DNA of 64,000 bases from Yoonia sp. GTDB taxonomy: Bacteria; Pseudomonadota; Alphaproteobacteria; Rhodobacterales; Rhodobacteraceae. Each line of letters opens with the position of its first letter. Position 1 is the stretch's first letter. The DNA lies in contig JAGSGF010000012.1 of assembly GCA_023955335.1 (NCBI GenBank), forward strand, positions 1-64,000, written 5' to 3'. The notes below the pieces were generated by a model that was not told the DNA's origin, searched no databases, and worked only from the letters and a program-made list of their open reading frames with translations. The position numbers and the translations under genes are program-made. This document shows positions 24,492-33,075 of the stretch, one piece after another.

Positions 24492-24501
24492 GTAGAATTG
24501 C

Positions 24502-24529
24502 AAAGGGCAGGCGGTGTAGCCTGCCCTTT
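24502..24529. terminator. bidirectional intrinsic terminator between polA and hsp20
   Basis: AAAGGGCAGGC pairs with GCCTGCCCTTT across a 6-base loop. The arms carry A- and U-ends in both orientations, which suits the convergent polA and hsp20 transcripts, although the U-runs are short. Confidence 0.8.
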
Positions 24530-24535
24530 GTCGGT

Positions 24536-25003
24536 TTAGTTGACGGATTTTTCTTCGATCAGGTTGGCGTCGGTTTGCGCTGCTGATGCGATTTTAATCT
24601 GGCGGGGCTTCAGCGCCTCTGGCACTTCGCGGACCAAATCAATGTGCAGCATACCGTTTTCGTGGGTTGCCCCTGTCACGCGCACGTGGTCGGCCAATTG
24701 GAACCGTCGTTCAAATGCGCGGGTCGCAATGCCGCGGTGCAGGTAGGTTCTGACTGTATCGTCGTCGGCCTTGCGGGCGGTGACATGAAGCCCCCGATCT
24801 TTGACCTCAATGGCCAGCTCGTTTTCATTAAAACCAGCCACCGCGATGGAGATACGCCACGCGTCATCACCGGCCTTTTCGATATTATAAGGGGGGTAGC
24901 TGGTGTTGCTTGCGTCGCTCGCAAGCGCCCGGTCCATCAGGTCAGCGATCTGGTCAAAGCCAACTGTTGCACGGTAGAGTGGTGTCAAGTCAAGAGTACG
25001 CAT
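24536..25003 (-). CDS. small heat-shock protein Hsp20 (IbpA-like)
   Basis: ATP-independent holdase chaperone of 155 residues. The N-terminal MRTLDLTPLYRATVGFDQI is typical of class A bacterial small heat-shock proteins; the alpha-crystallin domain spans about residues 36-125, with RISIAVAGFNENELAIEVKD, the GIATRAFERRFQLADHVRV dimer region and the GATHENGMLHIDLVREVP end strand. The C-terminal IxI-type anchor is weak (RQIKIAS). It is transcribed from the 170-base gap that separates it from the protease gene; an AAGGATGATCC sequence precedes the ATG. I see no clear RNA thermometer. Confidence 0.94.
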   Translation of the reverse strand: MRTLDLTPLYRATVGFDQIADLMDRALASDASNTSYPPYNIEKAGDDAWRISIAVAGFNENELAIEVKDRGLHVTARKADDDTVRTYLHRGIATRAFERRFQLADHVRVTGATHENGMLHIDLVREVPEALKPRQIKIASAAQTDANLIEEKSVN

Positions 25004-25174
25004 GGATCATCCTTTATCAAGCGATAACAAGTGTTTGGCCTTCCAATCTTGGACAGGCCGCTTAGGCTATGGACCCTGTTCAGGCATCCATATCAAATAC
25101 GTGGGGATGATGATTTATGGTTTCAAGGGGGGATGGCGCTGCGGGTTTTCCGTGCCGTTAGCCACCAATGAGGG

Positions 25175-25966
25175 CTATGGCCGCACGAATTTTGCACCGC
25201 CTTCACTGCGTTGCCCGTTGATGATGATGTTGCGCGCACCGCCCGCGCGCTGACTGGCGAAACTGGTCAGGAGCGTGGCAAGTGGTTGCTTTAGCGACGT
25301 GCCGATAGAGATGGTCTTTCCGTCGGCTTCAGCCATCGCAGACACGACTGACACAATTTCGAACTGCCCGTTGCGGAGCCGGAACACAGGTGCGCCAGAT
25401 GACCCAAAGGCCACGTCACAGCTCATCAACAGGACGCCGTCTTGGCGGGACATGACGCTGCAAGATTCTTGCAGGCTGGGGGCGTTCGCCCGATCTTTCC
25501 CGTAGGAGACGATGCCGATTTCATCGCCGGTTTGTGGTTGGCTTGCGATGGGATAGGGTTTGATCCGTCCGTTCCGGATGGGCTGGTCGAGTTCCAAAAT
25601 TGCGATGTCGTTAACCACCTCGGAGGTGTCCGTGTTTGGCCCGTCATGCACGTAATCGGGGTGCGCCAGAAGGCGCGTGATATTGCGCGATGCGGCGGCT
25701 CTGCCATCCCGCAGTCCTGCCTCGAATGTAAAGCGACTGGCGCTAATGGGCGTGTTGTCGATGTCGAACAGACAATGCGCCGCCGTCAGGATAATGCGTG
25801 GCTCGATCAACGCTGCTGTGCAGAACCCTTTGCCCGCGATGTCGAGCCTGCCGACCCCTTCCCAGCCTTTGCTGGCGTCGCGCGTTTCTAGCGCGACCAG
25901 CCCGCTGTCTTGGGCCAATGCGGGCATCGCCGCCAATAGTGCAATAACAACTGCTAGAACCCGCAT
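25175..25966 (-). CDS. secreted trypsin-like serine protease
   Basis: A 263-residue protein starting MRVLAVVIALLAAMPALAQ, a clear Sec signal peptide ending ALA. The chymotrypsin-fold catalytic triad is visible: ILTAAHCLFD (His), VVNDIAILELDQ (Asp) and DVAFGSSGAPVF (Ser). The GSSG oxyanion motif differs slightly from the usual GDSG. It should act in the periplasm or outside the cell on protein substrates. A longer frame upstream to 26062 has no signal-peptide logic and was rejected. It lies 58 bases after the end of glcF on the same strand; co-transcription is possible but a functional link to glycolate is unlikely. Confidence 0.88.
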   Translation of the reverse strand: MRVLAVVIALLAAMPALAQDSGLVALETRDASKGWEGVGRLDIAGKGFCTAALIEPRIILTAAHCLFDIDNTPISASRFTFEAGLRDGRAAASRNITRLLAHPDYVHDGPNTDTSEVVNDIAILELDQPIRNGRIKPYPIASQPQTGDEIGIVSYGKDRANAPSLQESCSVMSRQDGVLLMSCDVAFGSSGAPVFRLRNGQFEIVSVVSAMAEADGKTISIGTSLKQPLATLLTSFASQRAGGARNIIINGQRSEGGAKFVRP

Positions 25967-26024
25967 GCGTATCCCCGTGACCGTTTGCGCGGTTATCAGC
26001 CTCGCTTGCGGCCATAGTAAGGCA

Positions 26025-27341
26025 TTAGCGCAGGATTGGCACCTGCGGAGTTTGCGCACCATTGCGGTCTAGTCCGGCGGGTCTTGGCCCCCCTGTCGCC
26101 CAATCAAGCAATTCCACAGTATGCACGATCGGCGTGCCTGTGGCTGACCCGATTTGCATCATGCAGCCGATGTTACCAGCCGCGATGATATCCGGCTGCA
26201 GCGCCTCGAGGGTTTGCACCTTACGGTCCCGCAGTTGCCCCGAAATTTCAGGCTGCATCAGGTTGTATGTTCCTGCAGACCCGCAGCACAGGTGGCTATC
26301 TGCCGGTTCCAGCACAGTGAAACCCGCTTTTTTCAATAGCGTTTTCGGGTGTGTTTTGATCTGTTGTCCGTGTTGCAACGAACAGGCCGCATGATAGGCG
26401 ACTTTGGTGTCTTTTGCGGCCCCTTCGGGCAGGTCAAGTTTGATCAGCACTTCGGACACGTCCATCGCGATGGCCGATACCCGTGCGGCGTCTGCAGCCA
26501 GATCAGAGTTGCGGAACATATGCCCATAGTCTTTGACCGTCGTCCCGCAGCCAGAGGTGTTGATCACGATTGCGTCTAGCCCTGCGTCCATCTCGGCGAC
26601 CCATGCACGGATATTCTTGGCTGCCGTCGCGTGGCTTTCGGTTTCCTTGCCCATGTGGTGGGTCAGTGCGCCGCAGCAGCCTTGCCCTTCGGGGATCACG
26701 ACCTCGGCCCCGAGCCGTGTTAGCAGCCGGATTGTCGCGTCATTGATGTCTGTGTTTAACGCCCGTTGAGCGCAGCCGGTCATCAGCGCGACGCGCATCT
26801 TTTTGTCGGCCACATGGAATGTCTGCGGGTCGTCGTTGCGTGAAACGGGCGGAATCACTTTTGGCGCCATTTCGATCATCGCACGAATGCGTGCATCGGG
26901 AATGAACCGCGCAAATGGCCGCCCCATTTTCGCCCCCAGTAATGCAAACCGGAACCGTGTAGGGTAGGGCAGAATGCGTGCCAGCACCCACCGCAGCGCC
27001 CGATCAGATAGAGGGCGTTTGTAGTTTTGTTCGATGTACGCCCGCGCATGATCGACCAGATGCATATAATGCACCCCTGATGGGCAGGTCGTCATGCATG
27101 CAAGGCACGATAGGCAACGGTCAACGTGTTTGACCGTCTTTTCATCAGGAACCCGTTCATTTTCCAACATATCCTTGATCAGGTAAATCCGGCCCCGTGG
27201 GCTATCAAGCTCATCGCCCAATATTTGATAGGTCGGGCAGGTGGCTGTGCAAAACCCGCAGTGCACACAGGCCCGCAAAATGTCGTTCGCCCGCTTTGTT
27301 CCCGGATCGGTTAGCTGCTCAGGTGTGAATGTTGTTTGCAT
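26025..27341 (-). CDS. glcF: glycolate oxidase iron-sulfur subunit GlcF
   Basis: The Fe-S subunit of membrane-associated glycolate dehydrogenase, which passes electrons from GlcDE to quinone. The 438-residue protein has two ferredoxin-type clusters, CVHCGFCTATCP (about residue 25) and CLSCLACMTTCP (about residue 78), followed by two CCG-type (DUF224) domains with GQGCCGALTHH and SHLCCGSAGTYNL. Its start codon overlaps the glcE stop by one base, showing the D-E-F operon order on the minus strand. Confidence 0.95.
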   Translation of the reverse strand: MQTTFTPEQLTDPGTKRANDILRACVHCGFCTATCPTYQILGDELDSPRGRIYLIKDMLENERVPDEKTVKHVDRCLSCLACMTTCPSGVHYMHLVDHARAYIEQNYKRPLSDRALRWVLARILPYPTRFRFALLGAKMGRPFARFIPDARIRAMIEMAPKVIPPVSRNDDPQTFHVADKKMRVALMTGCAQRALNTDINDATIRLLTRLGAEVVIPEGQGCCGALTHHMGKETESHATAAKNIRAWVAEMDAGLDAIVINTSGCGTTVKDYGHMFRNSDLAADAARVSAIAMDVSEVLIKLDLPEGAAKDTKVAYHAACSLQHGQQIKTHPKTLLKKAGFTVLEPADSHLCCGSAGTYNLMQPEISGQLRDRKVQTLEALQPDIIAAGNIGCMMQIGSATGTPIVHTVELLDWATGGPRPAGLDRNGAQTPQVPILR

Positions 27342-28417
27342 TAGCCCATAATCCCTGTGTTCAGTACGCCGCGTGGGTCAAATTTGGCCCGAAGACCTGT
27401 GGAAATGGCCGCTAACGGGGCCGGTTCAGGATGGAATGTCTGGCCTGCTCCACGGATCAATGTCGCGTGTCCTGCTGTGTTACCCATCGCGGCCCGCACG
27501 TCTGTTCCAACCGGACAAAGCGCCCAAATAAGCCCGCCTCCCCAGTCGTATTGCACCGCATCTGCGCCGATCTTTTCGCTCAGTGCCGCTGCATCAGATG
27601 GCTTGACGGATATGCGCCAAACGTCGCCTGATTTGCCCGCAAATGCGGTGACGTCACGGATGGCGGCCCAGTCGCCTTGGGTGTCTTGCGTGGCTCCAAA
27701 TGGAGCCAGCAATTTCGATATTTCTTTGGCGCGGTAGGCCACGGATGCAGCAAACCCTTCTAGCCGGAAATGGGTCAAAGCCTGTGCCGGATCATGGGCC
27801 ACGCCTGTCACCTCAAAAGGGGACCCGAGGGCTGCAGACATCGCCCGAATGGCGGTGGCGTCGTCTAGGCCTGACAGGGCTAGGGTCGTTTCCGCCTCGA
27901 CCGCTGGCAGCACTTTGAATGATACTTCGGTCAGGACGCCCAATGTACCGTATGCTCCTGCAAACAGCTTGACCAGATCATATCCGGTGACGTTCTTCAT
28001 GACGCGGCCCCCGTTTTTGACGATGTTGCCAGCACCGTCCACAAAGCGAACGCCAAGCAGAAAATCGCGGCAGGCCCCCACGGAAATCCGGCGCGGACCA
28101 GACACATTGGCAGCGACAACGCCACCGATTGTCGGCTGTCCGGTGGTCCCCATTAGCGCGCGGTGATCCATCGGTTCAAACGCAAGACGTTGATTTTGCG
28201 TGGCAAGTGTTGCTTCAATCTCGGCTACAGGCGTGCCAGCGCGTGCGACCAATGTCAGCGCCCCGGGTTCGTGCAAAGTGATCCCTGATAACGCAGCCGT
28301 CGATAGGGCTTCGCCAACGACACGACCAATAGGCCGCGTGCCGCCGCCAACAATGCGCAGCGGGCCCTTTGTGGCCTTGATCATGTCGCTGAGTTCAAGT
28401 TCGGATGTAGGGGTCAT
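27341..28417 (-). CDS. glcE: glycolate oxidase FAD-binding subunit GlcE
   Basis: A 358-residue FAD-linked subunit of glycolate oxidase. It shows GPLRIVGGGTRPIG, the FAD-binding PxxMDHRALMGTTGQPTIGG region, and RRISVGACRDFLLGVRFVDG plus GGRVMKNVTGYDLVKLFAGA, both conserved in GlcE. The start at ATG 28417 was chosen; an upstream frame to 28471 overlaps glcD and adds non-conserved residues. It starts 25 bases after the glcD stop and is coupled to glcF. Confidence 0.94.
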   Translation of the reverse strand: MTPTSELELSDMIKATKGPLRIVGGGTRPIGRVVGEALSTAALSGITLHEPGALTLVARAGTPVAEIEATLATQNQRLAFEPMDHRALMGTTGQPTIGGVVAANVSGPRRISVGACRDFLLGVRFVDGAGNIVKNGGRVMKNVTGYDLVKLFAGAYGTLGVLTEVSFKVLPAVEAETTLALSGLDDATAIRAMSAALGSPFEVTGVAHDPAQALTHFRLEGFAASVAYRAKEISKLLAPFGATQDTQGDWAAIRDVTAFAGKSGDVWRISVKPSDAAALSEKIGADAVQYDWGGGLIWALCPVGTDVRAAMGNTAGHATLIRGAGQTFHPEPAPLAAISTGLRAKFDPRGVLNTGIMG

Positions 28418-28442
28418 GCTATTTTCTTTCGGCAAAAATTGA

Positions 28443-29876
28443 CTATGCGACGCGACGGGGCTCGGATGCATCCAAAGGAAACACCTTCGCCGCGTTCAAC
28501 AACCATTTGGGGTCAAACACATCTTTGACGGCCATTTGCGCCTCTAGGTCTGCCTTGCTAAATTGCACATGCATCAGGTCACGCTTTTCGATGCCGACGC
28601 CGTGTTCGCCTGTTAGGCAACCGCCAACTTCGACACACAGCTTCAGGATTTCAGCGCCGAATTCTTCGCAGAGTTCCAGATCGCCTTCTTTGTTTGCATC
28701 AAACAAGATCAGGGGGTGCATATTTCCGTCGCCTGCGTGGAATACGTTGCCGACATCAAGGCCGAATTCTTTGGACATCTCGGAAATCCGGCGCAGCACA
28801 TAGGGCAGCTCGGACACAGGGATCGTTCCGTCCAGACACATATAGTCGTTGATTTGGCCCATGGCCCCGAACGCAGATTTGCGGCCCAACCAGATGCGGC
28901 CCGCCTCGTCGGCGTCTTTGGCTTCGCGCAGTTCCACGGGGTTATGTTTCGCCGCGATCTTCATGATTAGCGCTAATTGTGCGTCGATTTCGGCATCTGA
29001 TCCTTCGACCTCAACGATCAGCAGGGCTTCGCACATGGGGTACCCGGCGTGCGCGAAATTCTCGGTGGCCTCGATGCACGGGCGGTCCATAAACTCGATG
29101 GCGACGGGCAGAACGCCAGCCTTGATTATGTCGGTGACAACCTGTCCGGCGACCTCGGAGCTGTCATAGCCCATAAGCACGGGACGCGCTCCTTCGGGTT
29201 TGGGCAAGATGCGTAGGGTGGCCTCTGTGACGACCCCAAGCTGTCCTTCGGACCCGCAGATCACGCCAAGCAGATCAAGCCCGCCCGCGTCCATATGCGC
29301 GCCGCCGATTTCCACTACGGTGCCGTCCATCATAACCATGGTCACGCCCATCAGGTTGTTTGTGGTCACGCCGTACTTCAGGCAATGCGCCCCGCCAGAA
29401 TTCATCGCGATGTTTCCTGCAATGGCGCAAGCAAGCTGGCTGGACGGATCGGGTGCATAAAAGAACCCGTCTGCTTCAACAGCCCCTGTCACGGACAGGT
29501 TTGTGCGCCCTGTCTGGACGCGGATATACCGGTCATCATAATTCGTCTCAATCACGCCATTCATCTTGGCAACGCCAAGAATGACACAATCCGCAGTAGG
29601 CAACGCGCCACCTGCAAGCGACGTCCCCGATCCGCGTGGCACGACAGGCACGTCCATTTCGTGGCAAATTCTCAATACGGCAGCGACCTCATCAGTCGTC
29701 GTTGGCAAGACCGCACACATCGGTGGGCACCGATATGCTGTCAGCCCGTCACATTCATAGGCCCGTGTTTCAACCACGTCCGCGATAACTGCGGTCTTTG
29801 GCAGCACTGCAAGGAGCCGCGCGACGATCTGATCTTTGCGGTCAATAACACTGGCATCAGGGATAGGCATTTGCAT
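28443..29876 (-). CDS. glcD: glycolate oxidase subunit GlcD (FAD-linked)
   Basis: Catalytic subunit that oxidises glycolate (also D-lactate) to glyoxylate. The 477-residue protein has the PCMH-type FAD domain with VPVVPRGSGTSLAGGALPTA and PDPSSQLACAIAGNIAMNSG, and a C-terminal FAD-oxidase domain with DVGNVFHAGDGNMHPLILFD and GGCLTGEHGVGIEKRDLM. It is the first gene of the operon. Two ATG codons two residues apart are available (29876 and 29870). The promoter just upstream carries TTGGT boxes like those before the GntR regulator gene at 12267-13037, which suggests control by that FadR-type protein. Glycolate is a common phytoplankton exudate, which fits a marine heterotroph. Confidence 0.96.
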   Translation of the reverse strand: MQMPIPDASVIDRKDQIVARLLAVLPKTAVIADVVETRAYECDGLTAYRCPPMCAVLPTTTDEVAAVLRICHEMDVPVVPRGSGTSLAGGALPTADCVILGVAKMNGVIETNYDDRYIRVQTGRTNLSVTGAVEADGFFYAPDPSSQLACAIAGNIAMNSGGAHCLKYGVTTNNLMGVTMVMMDGTVVEIGGAHMDAGGLDLLGVICGSEGQLGVVTEATLRILPKPEGARPVLMGYDSSEVAGQVVTDIIKAGVLPVAIEFMDRPCIEATENFAHAGYPMCEALLIVEVEGSDAEIDAQLALIMKIAAKHNPVELREAKDADEAGRIWLGRKSAFGAMGQINDYMCLDGTIPVSELPYVLRRISEMSKEFGLDVGNVFHAGDGNMHPLILFDANKEGDLELCEEFGAEILKLCVEVGGCLTGEHGVGIEKRDLMHVQFSKADLEAQMAVKDVFDPKWLLNAAKVFPLDASEPRRVA

Positions 29877-29889
29877 GGCGACTCTCCAG

Positions 29890-29920
29890 TTGGTCCGATT
29901 GGTAAGTAAATATAACCAAT
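29890..29920 (-). promoter_or_regulatory. TTGGT boxes in the glcD promoter
   Basis: TTGGT at 29890-29894 and ATTGGTAAG at 29898-29906 repeat with a 9-bp period; an inverted AACCAAT follows at 29914-29920. The 9-mer ATTGGTAAG and the 9-bp period are shared with the promoter of the GntR/FadR gene. Confidence 0.6.
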
Positions 29921-29963
29921 TTATGCGGATGGCAAGTTTTTCCGATCCACGCTAGTTAGCCAT

Positions 29964-30662
29964 ATGACAATGTTAGATCACGCCGCCCTTTTGCAGGCCC
30001 TTGATTGGGTTGCTATCATCTACTTGATCGGGATGTGGCTGCTGCTGAGCCATTTTATCGAACACCCCCCGAAATCGCGTCCGTCTGTCACGGTTTTGAT
30101 GTCCGAGCGTCGCCGCGATTGGATGCGTGTCTTTGTCGACCGCGACCCGCGCATCTTTGACAGTCAGATTTTGGCCAGCCTACGCCAAGGCACGTCGTTT
30201 TTCGCGTCCACTTGCATTTTTGCCATTGGTGGTGTGCTGGCCTTGGCCAAAAATACAGACCCTTTGGTTGGTGTCGCGCAAGAGGTCGCCGCCACGATGA
30301 CGCCAGTGTTGATTATCCAGATCAAGCTGGCGGTTGTCGCCGTGCTTTTGACCAATGCGTTCCTAAAATTTGTCTGGGCAAACCGCGTGTTTGGCTATTG
30401 TGCGGTGCTGATGGCTGCGGTGCCCAATGATCCTGCTGACCCAATTGCACATCCGCGCGCTGCCCAAGCCGCCGAACTGAATATTCGCGCCGCCCTGAAC
30501 TTTAACCGTGGTCTGCGCGCCATGTACTTTGCGTTGGGCGCGTTGGCGTGGCTTTTGGGGGCCGTTCCGCTGATAATTTCTGTCACTGTCGTCATCTGGG
30601 TGGTCTGGTCACGCGAATTTGCATCGGTTCCGCGCGATATTCTGCTAAAAGAAGATCCATGA
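29964..30662 (+). CDS. DUF599 family membrane protein
   Basis: A 232-residue inner-membrane protein with about four hydrophobic segments: DWVAIIYLIGMWLLLSHF near residue 14, FFASTCIFAIGGVLALA near residue 78, VLIIQIKLAVVAVLLTNAFL near residue 118 and MYFALGALAWLLGAVPLII near residue 190. The pattern WAVIYLIGMWLLLSHFIE with RRRDWM and NRGLRAMYFALGA is that of DUF599, a family without a known activity. It is divergent from glcD and overlaps the next small gene by ATGA. Confidence 0.85.
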   Translation: MTMLDHAALLQALDWVAIIYLIGMWLLLSHFIEHPPKSRPSVTVLMSERRRDWMRVFVDRDPRIFDSQILASLRQGTSFFASTCIFAIGGVLALAKNTDPLVGVAQEVAATMTPVLIIQIKLAVVAVLLTNAFLKFVWANRVFGYCAVLMAAVPNDPADPIAHPRAAQAAELNIRAALNFNRGLRAMYFALGALAWLLGAVPLIISVTVVIWVVWSREFASVPRDILLKEDP

Positions 30663-30988
30663 AATATGCATTTATAGTGATGGTTTGGGCTGGGGTCGCC
30701 TCTGCGGATGCCCCTGTGATTGAAACAGCGACGTTTGCGGGTGGTCGGTTTGATGTGACGTTGTCGCATCCCGATACCGGATGGGATCACTACGCTGATG
30801 GCTGGCGTGTCGAAGACGCGAGCGGCGCTGTAATAGGGGTGCGCGTGTTGGGGCATCCGCATGTCAACGAACAGCCGTTTACACGGTCCCTGAACATCGA
30901 CGGCCCATTGCCTGCCGTGGTTTATATCCGGTCGCGCTGCATCGTTGATGGGTGGTCGGACGCCACATTCGAACTCGCAACGCAGTAG
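30659..30988 (+). CDS. small periplasmic protein of unknown function
   Basis: A 109-residue protein with a signal peptide (MKYAFIVMVWAGVASA, probable cleavage before DAPVIETA). The mature part looks like a single beta-rich domain: ATFAGGRFDVTLSHPDTGWD and YADGWRVEDASGAVIGVRVL. It is translationally coupled to the DUF599 gene by an ATGA overlap, so the two may act together at the inner membrane and periplasm. Its TAG stop lies inside a copy of the dispersed palindromic repeat. I recognise no family. Confidence 0.7.
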   Translation: MKYAFIVMVWAGVASADAPVIETATFAGGRFDVTLSHPDTGWDHYADGWRVEDASGAVIGVRVLGHPHVNEQPFTRSLNIDGPLPAVVYIRSRCIVDGWSDATFELATQ

Positions 30989-31006
30989 GATGGGTTTTAA
31001 CCCATC
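30985..31006 (+). repeat. dispersed palindromic repeat, copy 3, supplying two stop codons
   Basis: GTAG followed by GATGGGTTTTAACCCATC. The TAG at 30986-30988 ends the plus-strand gene and the TTA at 30997-30999 (TAA on minus) ends the convergent membrane protein gene, whose last codons Met-Gly come from the repeat. Confidence 0.88.
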
Positions 31007-33072
31007 TTCCGTCCTTCGCGCAGCCATGCCGCGATACTTAGCAATGCAGCCAAAATCAAAAATGCCCACGCAGGCAAGACCGGGTTACTGCTAATATCTG
31101 CAGTTTGATACGCACCGCGCGGTGTTATCCCGATCCAGCCACGCCCAGCTGCGGGGCGGCCCGCGCGTATGCTGCGCACCGCAAAATCACCGTCCGCCAT
31201 CGCCAAGGTTCCGCCACGTGTGCTGTCCACGATCGGGCGCAAGACATCGCCAGACGCGATTGTTTGTTCAAACTCGCGCGGCGCTGCAGGACCCAAAGCA
31301 ATGACTGTTTCCTTATCTGCCTCGGTCAAGCGGTAAAGGCCCAAATCAGGGGCCGTCCACATCGTTTCAAACCTGCCCGGGGACACCTCGTTCAGGTCCA
31401 ATATGGTTTGTGTCCCATCTGGGTGCGTTATTGTTACGTCGCCTGTGGTATCGGTCAATGTGCGCCGGATGATCCGCATTGTTTGACCGTTTGCTTGCGC
31501 AAACAGCGCTTCTTCTTCCAAATCGGGCTCTTTCATCATCCAATGCGCCAAGCGCCGCAACAATTCCAACTGCGGTCCGCCGCCCTCAAACCCCCGATCC
31601 CAGAGCCATGATTGGTCGGACGCAATCAGCGCCACGCGCCCTTCGCCAATCCGGTCGAGCGTCAAAAGCGGTCGGTTATCCAAACCGGACATCACGATAT
31701 TGGCCGTGTCTGGCACGATCACATCGACCAGTCGGAACCAGCGCCCCCACCCGGGCCCTTCGCCATCTGGATTGGACGAGAATTTCTCTAATCCTTCGGT
31801 CACAGGATGCCGCGCCCCAAGGTCCGTGATTTGGGGGGTGAACCCTTCCTCAAATACCCGTGCCGTCGGCGCGCCGGGTAAGATTTTCTCCAAGGGGGAC
31901 CGATAAATACTCTCCGCCCCGCCGTATTCCGGCCCTGAAGAGATCAACACTGCCCCGCCATTGATCACGTAGTCGGTGATGCTGTCGAAATACGCTGCAG
32001 GTAAGATGCCCCGTCTGCGGTAGCGGTCAAAGATGATCAGATCAAAGTCGTTGATTTTTTCCAAGAACAGCTCGCGCGTTGGAAACGCGATCAGGGACAG
32101 TTCGTCCACTGGCACCCCGTCTTGTTTTTCAGGGGGCCGCAAAATGGTGAAATGCACGAGGTCCACGCCTGCGTCGGATTTCAGCAGGTTCCGCCATGTT
32201 CGCTCGCCTGGGTGCGGCTCACCCGACACCAGCAGGACACGCAACCTATCGCGCACGCCGTTGATCTGCACGACGGCTGCATTATTCTGATCGGTCAGTT
32301 CGCCGTCAGCCATTGGGGTTGCGAATTGTACGACGTTCATGCCTCCGTGCGGCAGATCCAGTGGCAGCTCGATATCTTGACCCACGGGCACCTGAAAGCT
32401 AACCGGTGCCGCGCCATCGATCGCAATGGACAGCGCCGCGACAGCATTCGTTACGGGGGCAGCACCTTGGTCGTCGATCCGTAGGCTCAGCGTCACCGTC
32501 TCGCCCAAGATCGCAAACGCGGGTGCGTTGGATACCGTCAGCCGTCGGTCCCAATCAGTGTCGCGACCCGATAACAGCGTGTGGATCGGTGCGGGCAGAT
32601 TTGGTGCTCGCTCGATATCGTGCAGCCGTCCGTCGGTCAGTGCCACAATCCCTGCGACACGCGCTTGCGGTTCTTCGGCCAATGCCGCCGCCAATGCCGT
32701 CATCAGCTGCGTGCCTGCGTCGCCGTCTCCATCGGGTACGGTCACCACGCGCAGTTCGGTATTTTCCAGTCGCGTGATCCGTGCTTGCAGCCGGTCGAGC
32801 GCGTCCGCCGTTTGATTGGTCCTGTCACTTAGCTTTTGACTGGCAGTCTTATCCACCAATGCGATGACAATGTCTGACAGTGGGGCGCGATCTTCGCGGA
32901 GGAACGATGGATTGGTCAAGGCACCCAAAACGGCCAGTGCCGCGAGGCCACGCAACCACCAGCCGCCAAGTCTGCGCCAAGCCGCAAAGCCCACCCCAAG
33001 CGTGGTCAGCAGTGCCAGCGCATAGACCGCTATCAACGGCACCAATGGATCAAGGATCAGCGTGTTTGTCAT
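30997..33072 (-). CDS. large membrane protein with glutamine-amidotransferase-like fold
   Basis: A 691-residue protein with two N-terminal membrane segments (LVPLIAVYALALLTTLGVGF, GLAALAVLGALTNPSFL) and one near the C-terminus (VLPAWAFLILAALLSIAAWL). The middle part contains DRLRVLLVSGEPHPGERTWR, FDLIIFDRYRRRGILP and GGAVLISSGPEYGGAE, a class-I glutamine-amidotransferase-like Rossmann arrangement that lacks an obvious catalytic cysteine. It follows the DUF4159 gene by three bases and is the last gene of the MoxR operon. Such proteins are usually annotated as conserved membrane proteins; the role is unknown, perhaps envelope-protein complex assembly. Its stop codon comes from a repeat. Confidence 0.75.
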   Translation of the reverse strand: MTNTLILDPLVPLIAVYALALLTTLGVGFAAWRRLGGWWLRGLAALAVLGALTNPSFLREDRAPLSDIVIALVDKTASQKLSDRTNQTADALDRLQARITRLENTELRVVTVPDGDGDAGTQLMTALAAALAEEPQARVAGIVALTDGRLHDIERAPNLPAPIHTLLSGRDTDWDRRLTVSNAPAFAILGETVTLSLRIDDQGAAPVTNAVAALSIAIDGAAPVSFQVPVGQDIELPLDLPHGGMNVVQFATPMADGELTDQNNAAVVQINGVRDRLRVLLVSGEPHPGERTWRNLLKSDAGVDLVHFTILRPPEKQDGVPVDELSLIAFPTRELFLEKINDFDLIIFDRYRRRGILPAAYFDSITDYVINGGAVLISSGPEYGGAESIYRSPLEKILPGAPTARVFEEGFTPQITDLGARHPVTEGLEKFSSNPDGEGPGWGRWFRLVDVIVPDTANIVMSGLDNRPLLTLDRIGEGRVALIASDQSWLWDRGFEGGGPQLELLRRLAHWMMKEPDLEEEALFAQANGQTMRIIRRTLTDTTGDVTITHPDGTQTILDLNEVSPGRFETMWTAPDLGLYRLTEADKETVIALGPAAPREFEQTIASGDVLRPIVDSTRGGTLAMADGDFAVRSIRAGRPAAGRGWIGITPRGAYQTADISSNPVLPAWAFLILAALLSIAAWLREGRKMG

Positions 33073-33075
33073 CGG

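Noticed and set aside
24980-25020. RNA thermometer or SD-masking hairpin upstream of hsp20
   Set aside because: GGATGATCC before the start is palindromic but has a one-base centre, too small to fold as a hairpin loop; no ROSE or fourU pattern was found.
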